In this document: piece after piece, positions 34,021 to 45,999 of the stretch | Layout of the letters: each line of letters starts with the position of its first letter | Numbering within the stretch: position 1 is the stretch's first letter | Assembly (NCBI GenBank): GCA_014843695.1 | Contig: CM026386.1 | Span: forward strand, 87,067,642-87,131,641 | Origin: Archivesica marissinica | Lineage: Eukaryota; Mollusca; Bivalvia; Venerida; Vesicomyidae | Direction: 5' to 3' | Length of the DNA stretch: 64,000 bases | The notes under the pieces: generated by a model | What the model was told of the DNA's origin: nothing | The model's input: only the letters and a program-made list of their open reading frames with translations | The model's database searches: none | Made by a program: the position numbers and the translations under genes

Positions 34021-36560
34021 CAGATTATGCATGGGAAAACATTTACCGTTCGTCCAAATAAACTGGCGTTTAAAAAGTCTCTATGGTTTGACGACAGTCG
34101 CAAGCAAGCGAAAATTGTTTTTTGTAATACTAAAAGGGCATATAAAGCAAATCCTTCAGACGAAAACAGGACCATTTTTCTATCCAGCCGAAGCCTATTG
34201 CTCAAACAAAAAGAAAGGCCAAGAGTAAATGTGCACACAAAGAGAGATCTTCTCTGTCCAGTCTGAGTAAATCCAATCCTCGTAAATTCTGGAAGTATAT
34301 TAACAAGTATAAGAACAAAACTAAATCCAGCTCTCCTGATATTGGCTTGGAGCAATTTGCTGATTATTTTATAAAACATTTCTACCACACAGCAGGGACA
34401 TTTTGTATCAGGTGATAATATACAAAACCGTTTTGAGTCGTTACACATTAACGAGCTTGACTGTCAGTTCACTGCTGATATATCTAAAACTATTCGGAGC
34501 CTTCGACGAAACAAGAGTTGTGATTATGAAAACAATGTTGCTGATTTTTTCATTGACTCAAACCAGTTTATTAGCCCATATCTCGTGACAATTTTCAATA
34601 AAATATATGATTATGGAGCATATCCCGAATCATGGTGTAAGGGTATAATTGTGCCCATTTACAAAAAAGGCGAACATTCTGATCCCTCCAATTACAGGGG
34701 ACTTACTCTAGTAAATGTAATGGCTAAAATATTTTCATTGACACTTAGAAACAGGATCAATAAATGGTGTGAATATGAGGGTAAGTTTAATGACTCCCAG
34801 TTTGGATTCAGGGACAATCACGGTACAGCTGACTGCATATTTTTATTGCATACTATTATACAAAATATTTTGTCTAATAAATCTAAATTATACTGTGCCT
34901 TTATCGATTATGAGAAGGCATTCGATACAATTATACGTGAAGCATTATGGGTAAAACTTGTAAATACTGGAGTTAGCTGTAAGGTGATTACCATGCTTAA
35001 GTCCATTTATGCGAATGTTAAATCATGTGTCAAGATATCTTCCAGTATGAACATGTCTGATTTCTTTGATGTAACACTTGGTTTGAAACAAGGGGAGCCA
35101 CTCTCTCCTCTTCTGTTTATTCTGTTTATGAATGATGTAACAAGTTGTATACATTTTAATGACCTAACTGAAGGGGATTTGAATCAGTTATCTATGTACA
35201 TGTTACTTTTTGCCGACGATATAGCTCTATTCACTACAGATCCTGGTAGTCTACAAACTCAGTTGGATTGTGTATATAGGTACTCCAGAAAGTGGGGTCA
35301 TAAAATAAATATTAATAAAACTAAAATTTGCATATTCGAAAAGAGAAAACAAAATCACAATAATTAATGGTATATCGATGGCAAAAAGGTGGATATTGTT
35401 GACAATTTTTCTTATCTTGGTGTGAATTTTACATATACTGGTAATAGGAAACATGCTGTAAAAGCACTCTCCGACCAAGCGTTAAGAGCTTACAACAACC
35501 TGCTATCTATATTCGGTAGATTGCAGCTCGACTTTAGAACAAACTAACACTTTTTGATTCGATGGTGGTCCCAATTATACTTTATGCAGCGGAGGTATGG
35601 GGTATATATGATTTTAAAGAAATTGATAAAATACATATTAAATTTTGCAAACATATTTTGGGCGTCCGTATCCAGACACCCAACTTAGCTGTATTAGGTG
35701 AACTTGGCAGATTCCCACTCTCTGTAATTATGACGGAGAGAGCTCTAAATTATTGGGTGAGAATTATGAAAAATCAAGATATGCCAATGTATAGGGTTTA
35801 TATTGAAGAGTGTAATAGTGCAAACAATTCCCCATGGTCTAATCGAATGCATTCTATGTTAGACAGCCTTGGGTTTAGTGATGTGCGGTTTAATTTTGAC
35901 CCCGATATAAACTACAGTAATATGCTTAAAAAAGGAATTCGAGACCAATATATTCAAGAATGGAATGCGTCTATCCAGATTGTATCCAAGCTAGACTATT
36001 ATCGACAATTTAAAACACAATTCTGCTTTGAGAAATATTTAGATACTATTCCTAATAATATACTTAGAAAGCAACTTTGCCGTTTTAGAATTTGTCCACA
36101 TAATTTAGAAATTGAGTTCGGGCGGTATGCTGGACTAAATAGGCAAGACTGCATTTGTAAACTGTGCTCATGCAATTCCATTGAATCGGAATATTATTTT
36201 TTATTGTGTTGCCCAAAATTTGCAAATATTAGAAAGAAATATTTTGTTAATACACATTGGCCAACACTTCAGAAATTTGCAAACATTATGTCCTCCCAGA
36301 ACAAAAAGGTGATACTCAAAACCGCTAAATATTTAAACGATGTCCTTGAACTTAGAAAGCAATCCCTCGAAGATTGAACTGCTTCTTAATAATCATGTTA
36401 TACAAATTGAAATGTTGTTACATTTGTGCTCGTTATATGTATGTATGTGTGTACTTGAAGTGTTATATATTGTTGTATGTCCTGGCCATATTTGTAACTG
36501 AATAAGTAAATGGCCAAAGGCATTGATTGATGCCGTTTCTGCCAATAAATAAATGAAATG
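34021..36560 (+). mobile_element. Degenerate jockey/CR1-like LINE inside the gypsy-type element
   Basis: Pieces in order: a pre-RT linker in two frames (34027-34400, with NPRKFWKYINKYKNKTKSS), the RT at 34585-35367 (GIIVPIYKKGEHSDPSNYRG, FGFRDNHGTADCIFLL, AFIDYEKAFDTI, GLKQGEPLSPLLFILFMNDV, FADDIALF), stops near 35365 and 35547, then a post-RT frame 35562-36377 ending in a cysteine-rich block (CICKLCSCNSIESEYYFLLC). The 3' end has AATGGCCAAAGGCATTGATT and GCCAATAAATAAATG. Catalytic FADD is kept, but at least three breaks disable it. Confidence 0.85.
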
Positions 36561-37017
36561 TTATTTGACCCAGTGGTTCATTTTGGTCATGTGACATTGG
36601 ATTAGTAATCCAATTAATATATTGAATTTTCTTTTTCAGAAATAGCCATAGTTAGAAATTATTTATATTTAATTACAAATAAAAGTAATGTGTGCAGAAT
36701 TATATTTAATGGTGTTAGATAATAAGTTCTTACGCTATTAGTTATATTTAGCTGGCGGTTGCTGATTAACTAGATATATATTGGTATTTCAGTTACTGGA
36801 GTTCCCAATGTTGTTTTTTGGACAATAATAATTTGTGTTTGTATATGCATATATTTGTATGCGGTTTATTTTCGTTTGCGGTATGTGTACACTTATTCGC
36901 GTAACATTTCGTGACTTATAGGAGTCGTGAAGCATTTTTGGGAACTTGTATATTTTGTTTGAATATTGTGTTCTTGGGAATTTGTTGTTTTTGTGACCCA
37001 AATACTGTATACACCAT
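36561..37017. other. Untranslated region before gag
   Basis: No domain recognised; it probably belongs to the gypsy-type element's leader. Confidence 0.4.
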
Positions 37018-38264
37018 GTTGGATCCCAGAGTACCTGACACTTCGGATTCCCAAATGCCGACAACTATGGAGGAGATATTTGCTCTTATACAGCAGAAAT
37101 TTGATCTAGTTCCAAAATCTTCAAGTCATAGCCCACCATCGAGCAATTATTGCAGATGCAAACACGGGCATGACCAAAGAAGGTACAGACACAACCCACT
37201 AGTGGCTATGGTTTACATATGTCATCTTATTAACCACCGAGGTTTTCTGCACCGTTTTCAGGGGCGAATGCCTATGAGGTGCCTTTAGAGGCAAGTTCTC
37301 TACTCCGTACCCCATAGGCCTATCTTGTTTACCTAACCCTCCTATCCACCCAGTTTTAGCCAAAGTTCCTTGTTCTGGAGATGAACCAATGGTGAAAGGA
37401 GAGGTGCCATATATAGTTTGGCGATATGAGGTGGATTGTGTTTTGACCAACCCAGAGCTGAGCCCACACCAAATTGTACAGATTGTAAGATCATCACTTC
37501 GCGGGTCAGTCAGATTATTAACCATACCGTTGGGAAAGAATGCAACTACTATTTTGTAATTAAATTGGAAGCAATGTATTCAAACGCTTCTTCTAAAGAG
37601 CAATTGATGACTTATTTTTTTAACACCGTTCAGCAACCGGGTGAATCGGTAATTACATATGCCTGCAGGTTTGAAACGTTACTTCAAACTGTCATTGACA
37701 AGGGACAAATTCCAGGTATTGCCAAGAATGATCTTCTTCGTCATAAGTTTTGGACCGGCCTATTTTCTGAATCCCTCAAGTTGCAAAACCCGGCACAAAT
37801 ATGATAATGTAGTTGACTATAACACATTACTCCGGGAAGTCGAGACTGAAATCAGTCATCCTGTTAGTCAGTTTAATTCAAGTAATACGGTTCAGCACCA
37901 TTCAGTAACTGCGGATGGTGAGATCGCTTCTCTGTCTAACAGAATGACTTCATTGGAGAGTAAGCTCGACAATTGGGACAAGCAGATAGATTCAAAGTTA
38001 AACAGCAAATTTGACTTGATATTGAAGAAGCTGGACAGTCAGCAATCGTCCCAACATCAACAGGGATCCAGATATAACCAACCATTTAGAGGGCGGGGTA
38101 GAGGCACACCCAGTTTTAGCCAAAACTTCAGTGGAGATCAGAATCAAATGGATGATTACCCGTCCCGACACTCAGGCTCTGGTCGAGGATATCACCGGTG
38201 TCGTGGTGGGTACTATAGTAACCGGACTGTGGGCAATCGGGGATACGCACAGGCGGAAAACTAG
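37018..38264 (+). pseudogene. Ty3/gypsy-type gag, frameshifted
   Basis: Starts ATG 37018 (MLDPRVPDTSDSQMPTTMEE). A gag core is spread over three frames: about 37320-37550 (PYIVWRYEVDCVLTNPELSP), 37550-37804 (SKEQLMTYFFNTVQQPGESV, then RFETLLQTVIDKG), then 37805-38264 with a coiled coil (LSNRMTSLESKLDNWDKQID) and an RG-rich tail (RGRGRGTPSF). The core resembles the Arc/Mag-type gag of invertebrate Ty3/gypsy elements. No CCHC zinc knuckle is visible. Frame changes near 37300, 37550 and 37800 prevent one continuous product. Confidence 0.75.
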
Positions 38265-38297
38265 AAACCGCCTCTGTGATGAGCAAACCAGAGGCAG

Positions 38298-39281
38298 GTG
38301 AACAGTACAATGCCCAATGCATTGTTTGATCGACTTGTTGGTTCACCTAATGAACATAAAGTCACCATCAGCAACATTGAATTTAAATGTTTATTAGATT
38401 CATGTTCGATGGTCACAACCACAATTGTATTTGCTTTTAAGAGTTTAAACCCACGTGTGTCTCTTTTGCCTCTAGACAATCTCGGTCTGGAACTTTCGAT
38501 GGCCGATGGCACACGTTTGAAATACCTTGGCTATTTTGAAGTGAACATTTCAATTCCGTTTTTATCGTCTTTTAATATTGATGTGCCTGTACTAGTCATT
38601 GATGACAATGTTTTTAATTCTTCGTGCCCTGTTATTATTGGTACGAATGTTCTCAGGCGATGCAAGACATTTATCTCCCAGTGGGATATTCATGCTGGAG
38701 AGATCCCCCAGGAATGGAAAACTTCCATGGATAGCCTAGACACCAGCAGTTCCTCTGTTACGGCATGCGGGAGGAAAACCATTGAGGTTCCACCTTTTGA
38801 AACCGTCACTATTAACGGTTTAATACGGACTTTTGATTGCAGTATTTCGTCAGTGGTAACCGAAACACCGGATGCAGTGTTAAATTACACCGTCTGTCCA
38901 CGCATAGTAAAACTGCAGAATACTAATACAGTGAACATTCCAGTCTATATTTGTAACATGTCTGCAAGTACTTTGACTTTCAAACCAAAGGCTAAACTTT
39001 ACGAAGTTACAGGAGTCAAAGTTGTCGATGACATTTCATCTTTTATTTCTCGGAACAATTCTTCGGATGAGTCTCTTGAGGATCTTGGCGTTACCGTGGA
39101 CTCATCCAATTTAACACCCGAACAGATTCTTACATTCAAACAAATTCTTGGGAAGTGGAAGCACTTATTTTCTTCCAGTACCAGTGATCTTGGAAAGACG
39201 GATCTAGTCAAACACATTATTGTTCTGGATGATGATATTCCATTTAAAGATCCATACAGACGTATTGCTCCAGCTTTATAG
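38298..39281 (+). pseudogene. Retrotransposon protease with pol cut off before RT
   Basis: A 327-codon frame. Residues about 30-125 form a retropepsin-like domain: FKCLLDSCSMVTTTIV at the active-site position, where the usual D-S/T-G reads D-S-C, and CPVIIGTNVLRR at the end (the LGxDxL position). Residues 265-327 resemble the region leading into RT (IILDD-like, then PFKDPYRRIAPAL), which stops there; RT, RNase H and integrase are absent. The frame ends within a few bases of the 3' LTR, so about 2-3 kb of pol was deleted with the polypurine tract. The altered active site and deletion make the element non-autonomous. Confidence 0.75.
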
Positions 39282-39284
39282 GGT

Positions 39285-39807
39285 TAGGGCCCATGCCTTA
39301 TTTATATGCTATATAGATAAGTTATAGTGTGTATTATTATTGTATTGCAAGCAATGCTCTCTTATCTGTATATGTACGGTAGCTGTTCCTTCCTCTTCTA
39401 TGACAGTTACCCATGTGTGTCCAGTCTAGTGTGTTATCTACTGTGGCGTAACGTCATGTAATTATGTCTGAGTGATAGTACGGGAGAATGACGTATGAGA
39501 GGTCAAATGACTAATTCACGATTAACCCCAACTAAACCCGTGTTGCCGCCCTTTCTAATAATCCGCACACTGCAAAAACAGAAGTCAAGCTGGATACATC
39601 GACATTGTTGCAAAACAAAACAATGTCAGAATGAATTAGTATATATATATATCTTTGATTAGATGTACCTCTTATCAATTAAATAAATATTAATATTATT
39701 CTACTGTCGATTCTGGTAAGAAACCATTTAGTAGTAAACTAATGTATTTATAATATGAAATGAAATATGTGATATCGGCTGTGATATTTTCCGGGTGGAT
39801 TAGTGTA
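39285..39807 (+). mobile_element. 3' LTR of the gypsy-type element, right end truncated
   Basis: Matches the pieces of the 5' LTR from CCCATGCCTTATTTATATG to TTTTCCGGGTGGATTAGTGT with a few per cent divergence. The last ~110 bp of the LTR are absent: sequence passes into a (TA)n(GA)n tract shared with copy B, so the right end was lost in that microsatellite. Confidence 0.8.
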
Positions 39808-40154
39808 TATATATATAGAGAGAGAGAGCAGTACTAAGGGCACAGATGAAAGAGAAATAGTGGCAGGCTATGTTTATTTGAGGCGTTTAACCGAATGGTG
39901 TGTTGTCATGGTTACTAGAATACTGAAGTTTGGACACTAGTTGCCATGGTTTACTTTGTCAAAGGAGTTGCTGAAATCATTGAATGAGGTACAAATGATG
40001 ATAATATATAAGTAGTTTGGTGTATATAATACCATTACAGTTATTAACGAGGTGACACTCTTTCTATGATAGATGAAAAGATGGACATACATCGTTCTAT
40101 GTTAAATTATTTCACAAGAGGAATAAATAGAAGTAACTTTAATATTTTACTTAC

Positions 40155-40487
40155 TTTCAGAAACTAGTATGACTTCTGCATCTGTTGAATTAAGTTGATT
40201 AGAAAGTGTCAGTGTGTACACTCCGAAATCCTCTGGCTTCAAATCTGATATAACCATGTTAGCCTCACTTCCATTCAAAGTGACATCTGTGCCGTAGAAC
40301 TTATATGTTACTTCAGTTCCATGGTGGGAAACATTGTATTTGCCGCCATTTGTTATAGCACACCCATTGTATCGTCTAAATGTAACAGTTTTTATGGCCG
40401 GATAACTGTAGAATTCCACACGAATATTGGCTGTTCCACCAGTAGCACCAGTAAATCGTAAGGATGTTGTAATTATCGTTGGAGGCA
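40155..40487 (-). CDS. Ig-like exon without canonical cysteines, copy A
   Basis: A 333-bp exon (111 codons), acceptor TTACATGACAG, donor CTGAAA/GTAAGTAA, phase 1-1. The Ig pattern is clear at the end (DLKPEDFGVYTLTLSN, the D-x-G-x-Y motif), but the position before Val-Tyr+2 is Leu, not Cys, and the B-strand position (ANIRVEFYSYP) also lacks Cys. The only cysteine is in YNGCAITNG. There are N-glycosylation sites (NVSHHG, LNGSEA, LNSTDA). In transcript order it lies between the canonical Ig exon and the FN3 exon; the intron to FN3 is 19.3 kb here because of nested transposons, 3.3 kb in copy B. Confidence 0.75.
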
Positions 40488-40702
40488 CTGTCATGTAAAT
40501 AAGAGTAGAGGCAAAGACAATATATGACAACTTCAGTTACCATTACACGTTATCGAGATTCAACACATCAATAACTGCACAAGTCCATAGCATGCTTATG
40601 CCGACACATTCCCCCTGCAGAATTTGTAACTTCAGGTCACACACTACCATGATGGATTTCATAAAGATATACTTGACTCAGCTTACCCTTAAATCAAATA
40701 CA

Positions 40703-40940
40703 GACGGAAATGTAGTCCAGTGGTAACACACTGGACTGGTAATCCAGGTTTGATCCCCCGTCTGACACTGTTACAACAGTCTTTCAGATGGACTTTAAAA
40801 GTAAAAGTAAAAGAACCAGAGGAGACTCTGGAATGGGTCTCTGTCTGTATCATGCACTATCCTCCAAATCTAAAATGACTAATCTCTCCGGAAGCGTCGC
40901 TAATATGGGCAACCGGTAGCGACGATAAATAAACGTAAAA
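40703..40940 (+). repeat. tRNA-headed SINE, family 1
   Basis: The head GACGGAAATGTAGTCCAGTG, a box B with a small deletion (AGGTTTGATCCCCCGTC) and the tail GGTAGCGACGATAAATAAAC are visible. The core is shortened compared with copy B. Confidence 0.8.
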
Positions 40941-41164
40941 CACACACATTAAAACAAAATATTAAACGCAAAATATTTATAATGATATGTCGGCTACTCT
41001 CCTGTTTGTATCATACATTACCACAATGAACTTCATGAAGATATGTGAAGCAGTTTAGCCACACAAACATAGCAACAGGTCGGTTCATTCTTGGATCAGA
41101 GAAAATAAACTGCATAGGGATTTGTAAATGTCATGCATAATTACCTAACATGAAACACTAAGGA

Positions 41165-41712
41165 AAGTATATTTATACTAATACGAACATTTGATGAGCA
41201 TAAGCATATACCGGTAAGATACATTTGAAGAACATAAGCACATACCGGTAAGATAAAGTTGACGAACGTAAGCACATACCGGTAAGATAAAGTTGAAGAA
41301 CATAAGCGCATACCGGTAAGATAAAGTTGAAGAACATAAGCGCATACCGGTAAGATAAATTTGAAGAACATAAGCGCATACCGATAAGATAAAGTTGAAG
41401 AACATAAGCGCATACCGGTAAGATAAAGTTGAAGAACATAAGCGCATACCGGTAAGATAAAGTTGAAGAATATAAGCACATACCGGTAAGATAAAGTTGA
41501 AGAACATAAGCACATACCGGTAAGATAAAGTTGAAGAACATAAGCACATACCGGTAAGATAAAGTTGAAGAACATAAGCACATACCGGTAAGATAAATTT
41601 GACGAACATAAGCACATACCGGTAAGATACATTTGACGAACATAAGCATATACCGGTAAGATCAAGTTGACGAACATAAGCACATACCCGTCAGATAAAG
41701 TTGACGAACATA
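41165..41712. repeat. 34-bp minisatellite, copy A (about 16 units)
   Basis: Unit CATACCGGTAAGATAAAGTT + GAAGAACATAAGCA. Because 34 is not divisible by three, every frame cycles through the same three readings, giving three long overlapping open frames on the minus strand that are artefacts. Copy B has about 27 units. Confidence 0.95.
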
Positions 41713-41819
41713 TATTAAGGAGTTTCACAAAAGCACAACATTAAACCTATTAATTGCACAATACATGTGTCAGGACAGATGCAGAATAGAAGCAATATTT
41801 TCATTATATTCCATTTATA

Positions 41820-42070
41820 TGACACATATAAGTTGGAAACACAGGTAGATTACGTATTATCAATGATCTCAGAATTCACGTGACACACATAAGTTGGAAA
41901 CACAGGTAGATTACGTATTATCAATGATCTCAGAATACACGTGGCACACATAAGTTGGAAACACAGGTAGACGGCCGGCTTATCAATGATTTCAGAATAC
42001 ACGTGGCACACATAAGTTGGAAACACAGGTAGATTACGTATTATCAATGATCTCAGAATACACGTGCGTA
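41820..42070. repeat. 61-bp minisatellite, copy A (four units)
   Basis: Unit CACGTGACACACATAAGTTG + GAAACACAGGTAGATTACGT + ATTATCAATGATCTCAGAATA. Copy B has six units with variants. Confidence 0.9.
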
Positions 42071-44455
42071 AAATGCCATTGTGCCATTTTGACACATCGA
42101 GTAATATGACGTGTTATCCTTGGACATGCAAATACTCTAAAAGTGGCATTCCAATATAAGGGAACAAGTGTGTGTAAACACAATTAGATCTAGATCTACA
42201 TCATTAAGAATAAAATACAACGTATAGGATCTTGCATACACGAGTAGTGATTTCATATGTGTAAGGTTCTTTTTATCACATTGCTATAACAATTCTTTAA
42301 ATCGTATTTTCGTGCATGGTAATGTTGCTGCTTTCATGTTGGCGTCAAGCGCCCAAGCATTTTAATATGACGTCAATATAAACATTGTTATAATGACGTT
42401 TTCTGCGTCATGACAGTTACTGCGAATATAATTGTGTCTTCTCGATATAGTTATGCAACTATTAAACCTAAACATACATGGTTTAATATTTAGTTTACAA
42501 AGTAGAAACAGTATTATGTCGATCAATAAAAATGGAATCATTCTTGGTTGTATTGTACGTGTGGTCATACAAGAAAATATGTGATGGCTGTATGAAACTG
42601 AAGTAAGCAAAGTTATGTGATAAAAGTCAATATTTCATATCTTCAGAGTAGTAACATACTTTATAAAATCTTTATTTACATGTTTCTCAACTTATGATAT
42701 ATGAATTTGTGTTGCTTTCAAGCGAATTATTATACTACGCTAAATAGAACCAGTTGCAGTTTCCATATGTTACCTTTTTAACATTTTTGTATTTAATTTA
42801 GCAGATTTGATTGTAGTGCTTTATTTGATTGATTTAGGCAATCAACACACGCAAGCACACGTACGTGCACACATACACATTATTACATATTCAGCGAAAA
42901 TATGTGGCTCAGGTCGAGAAGGAGAGTGATAAGGAAAACGCTAAACAGTATCCGTCTCTGAAAGTCGTAACGATGGACTTACAATAAGTCTTACTTTGCC
43001 CCAAAATGAACGTTAGTGAATTGTATTACAAAACCAAACTTACATGCCATAATTTTACTGTTATTGACACCAAGCACGTTCAATGCTACTTTTGGAACAG
43101 AAGTCGGGGTGACCTTTTTACCAACTCGTTTGCATAGTGTGTTGCTGATTATATTGAACGTAGTCTTAAACATGACACTACAGTAAACCCCATTATACTT
43201 TATAATGATGGCGGCAAGTTACTCAAATATAGCTTTAACGAGGACATATCCAACTTGATGTGCATAGTGTAATTGAGAGCAATCTCAATAATACAAACAT
43301 CTATGGTTCACATAAATACGTGGATGCCATTACAGAAGCATGCTCCGTCCATCCATACCAGGTTCACGTATGTGGAACTTTCATTCTCCAAGAAGTATTC
43401 GGATGTGTCATATTGTTCAACAATTAGGCCAGGAACAAAATTAGGGGTTACCACAGTTACATATATTACAGCCCCATTGGTGAAATTACAATGAAGCTAA
43501 TGTTTGAGCACGAGAGACGAACACAGCGTGTAAATGGGTTGTGCGGTGATCCGCCTCAGCTCCACAGTGGACAGTTACCCATTTCCAACAGCTCATGGAA
43601 CTTAAGTTCGTCATCCCGTCAGATTAGCATGCATTATTTGATAGCTTGATACATGAGTGACATTAACTTCAAGTAATGCATTGGTTGGCGCTGTGGCGCG
43701 TTTAGTTCTTCACCAACGTATTTCATGAGTTAATTTATTTAATAATATCTTATTGCAACCTTTTCACAATGAGTATAACAATTTACAATTACCTATCACA
43801 ATAACATTACCGCTACATTTCTAACATACGGTACATAAATCCTGATAATCTCCCTGTACAAATACATGAAAAAGTGCAAAAGGGTTGGACTACAAGTTTT
43901 GAAAACATTAGCAACAGCCATTTCCAATTTTGATATTAAATCTTCCACTAATAAACATTTGATAGACTTTGAGTGATGGAAATGATTCTTAGATTGGAAT
44001 AAATGATATAGTGTGTATTATAATAGTTTAAACCTTTGATGAGTAAAGAGATCCTTACTGAGAATATTTACATTGTTCCAGCACGAACGAGTATAAGCTT
44101 AATTTGTTGTTTCATATAAACAGTGGCAGAAATACCCTATGACTTTAGGTTATATACATGTAGCTGGTTTGATTGATTGCTAATTTTCGGTTGTTTTGTG
44201 TTCAGTTACTTGCAGTTGCCCATAACATGGTCTGTTTTTATGGTCCAGTAACTCGTAGAACTGATGTACGTAACCACTGCTTCTAAGTAAAAAACTAATA
44301 AAATGGACAGTTTGTTTTCTCCTGTAAAATTCTCATTCTTATATTTGTTTTAAATAATTTATTTATATAGTCTAACAGTGCACAGGTTATGTTAGTATGC
44401 TAAGGATATACATGTACATTTACATAGTTATCTAATGTGTTACAAGTTATCTTAC
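42071..44455. other. Intron sequence with one possible decayed gene
   Basis: Largely AT-rich and collinear with copy B, apart from the Harbinger site and two indels. The possible pseudogene at 42975-43640 is listed separately; no exon of the Ig gene was seen. Confidence 0.45.
42975..43640 (+). pseudogene. Possible decayed transposase-like gene, copy A
   Basis: Plus-strand pieces read LYYKTKLTCHNFTVIDTKHV, CYFWNRSRGDLFTNSFA, a stop, then CVADYIERSLKHD and IILYNDGG, and later pieces in other frames. The pattern (YYxxKLxxxNFxI, CYxWxExxxxRG, xxSDxxGG) reminds me of a transposase-derived family common in invertebrates; this is recalled, not searched. Several stops and frame changes; the same decay is present in copy B (58920-59600). 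Confidence 0.35.
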
Positions 44456-44764
44456 CTTTAACTTTAATGAAGACAGTTTCAACAGAGTCCTCCAAAACTC
44501 CCCGTGTATTTGTGATTCCATTGTTAACACGACATGTATATGTTCCCGAGTCCTGCAGCTGTAGAGATGGTATACGTATGGAACTGTACATTGGTGTACC
44601 ACTTACAGAAGAGTGTGTATTAGGTATTACAGAATTACCCCACGTCTGGGACAACCTATTGTAGTTGTACACAAGTGGAACGCCTTTCGCATCACACGTC
44701 AATAACAACTCGTTTCCTTCAGATATATCGGTAGTTGAAAGTATCACGCTAACATCAGGTGGAT
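44456..44764 (-). CDS. Canonical Ig-domain exon, copy A
   Basis: A 309-bp exon (103 codons), acceptor TTATGAACAG, donor GTTAAAG/GTAAGATA, phase 1-1. It is a complete C2/I-set-like domain: B-strand cysteine in ELLLTCDAKGVP, tryptophan in SQTWGNS, and F-strand DSGTYTCRVNN. It is the most upstream exon recognised in this copy; the signal-peptide exon should lie above 44764 or in the gap. The stretch between SQTWGNS and SGTPMYSS differs sharply from copy B while the rest is nearly identical. Confidence 0.85.
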
Positions 44765-45999
44765 CTGTTCATAAGACAACTATTATGTGAAACTACTAAA
44801 CAGTATACGAGCATGCGTGCATAAATGATGATGTCATCGTTGTCAAGGCAACATCATCAACGCCCACCAGACAACTATTGTAAGAGAAACATTACCCCAC
44901 ACAGAGTATGTGTCATAAACAGGAATATTAAAAGCTTTTATTCTAACATTTATGTGAACACTATATACCCATTTGAATAGACAGTAATTTCAAATGATAT
45001 ACAGTAACCTCCCAGCAACGCAGACCCCTGTCGTGTACTTTAAGCCGGGACAGGATTATCATAATTGGTCGATTTTTCTCGCTAACATGTTTGTATATTC
45101 TGTAGACAAAGCAAACAGTTTCCTGAAGATCATAACAAGAGAACCATAGCCCAGAATATATCACACAATACATTCATGCTAATAAAGTCTTAGTAGTACA
45201 ACACTTAACATTAGGAAGAAGTAAGTAGGTGATATTGGTAACACACCACAAACACACTGTTGCTTTGTTTCTTTTTGTAGGGGAGGTAAATAAATTGTTT
45301 GCTATTGAACATATGAGGCTGGTGGGGCTGTCATATTGGCAGTTAGAGCATGTATTGTGTATAAACGTTTACAAAAAAAGATTTTCATCGAGACATCATC
45401 TATTATTCATCATGATGCAACATTAATAGATAACACACTAGATGGATTGGAAGCAAAGTATATATTCCATCCGTGGTTTCGGATAGGAATGACTTTAGCT
45501 CCTTTCATCTGACCTCGGGTGCTCCTCTGATCAATAGTTCATGGATGGATGGGCACACGGGTACAACCACTGATCAAGGTCAACATTTATATACCACAGT
45601 ATAATGCAATTCACTATGCAAATAGTATCTAAATCTGGTGATCACAAGATTGTACATGCATATCAGCTGAATGTTTCAGGAAGTTAATAAGTTACGGATA
45701 TTCTCTACTACTCTTTGACATTGATGTGGAACACTAGTGCCAAGTGTGTTGTGTGCAAATATCAATTTAATAATGTCAAGAGATGATGAAGTTAGGAACG
45801 AAGTGTATTTGTACAAGATTTGACCTTGGTAATAGAGTTATTCAATGTCACTGTAATATAGTTAGCTCAATTGTGAGCACTACGGACTCGTTTAATAGTT
45901 TATTGTGAGTGAATGTCAAAGGGATGATGAAGCAAAGGATCGATGGCTTCATTAACAACGGTTGGCACTTTAAAACATCATGATCAGCATTGATATTTT
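44765..45999. other. Intron or upstream sequence
   Basis: No exon recognised. It is collinear with 61529-63300 except that copy B holds about 650 bp more at 61820-62470 and copy A about 85 bp more near 45285-45380. Confidence 0.45.
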
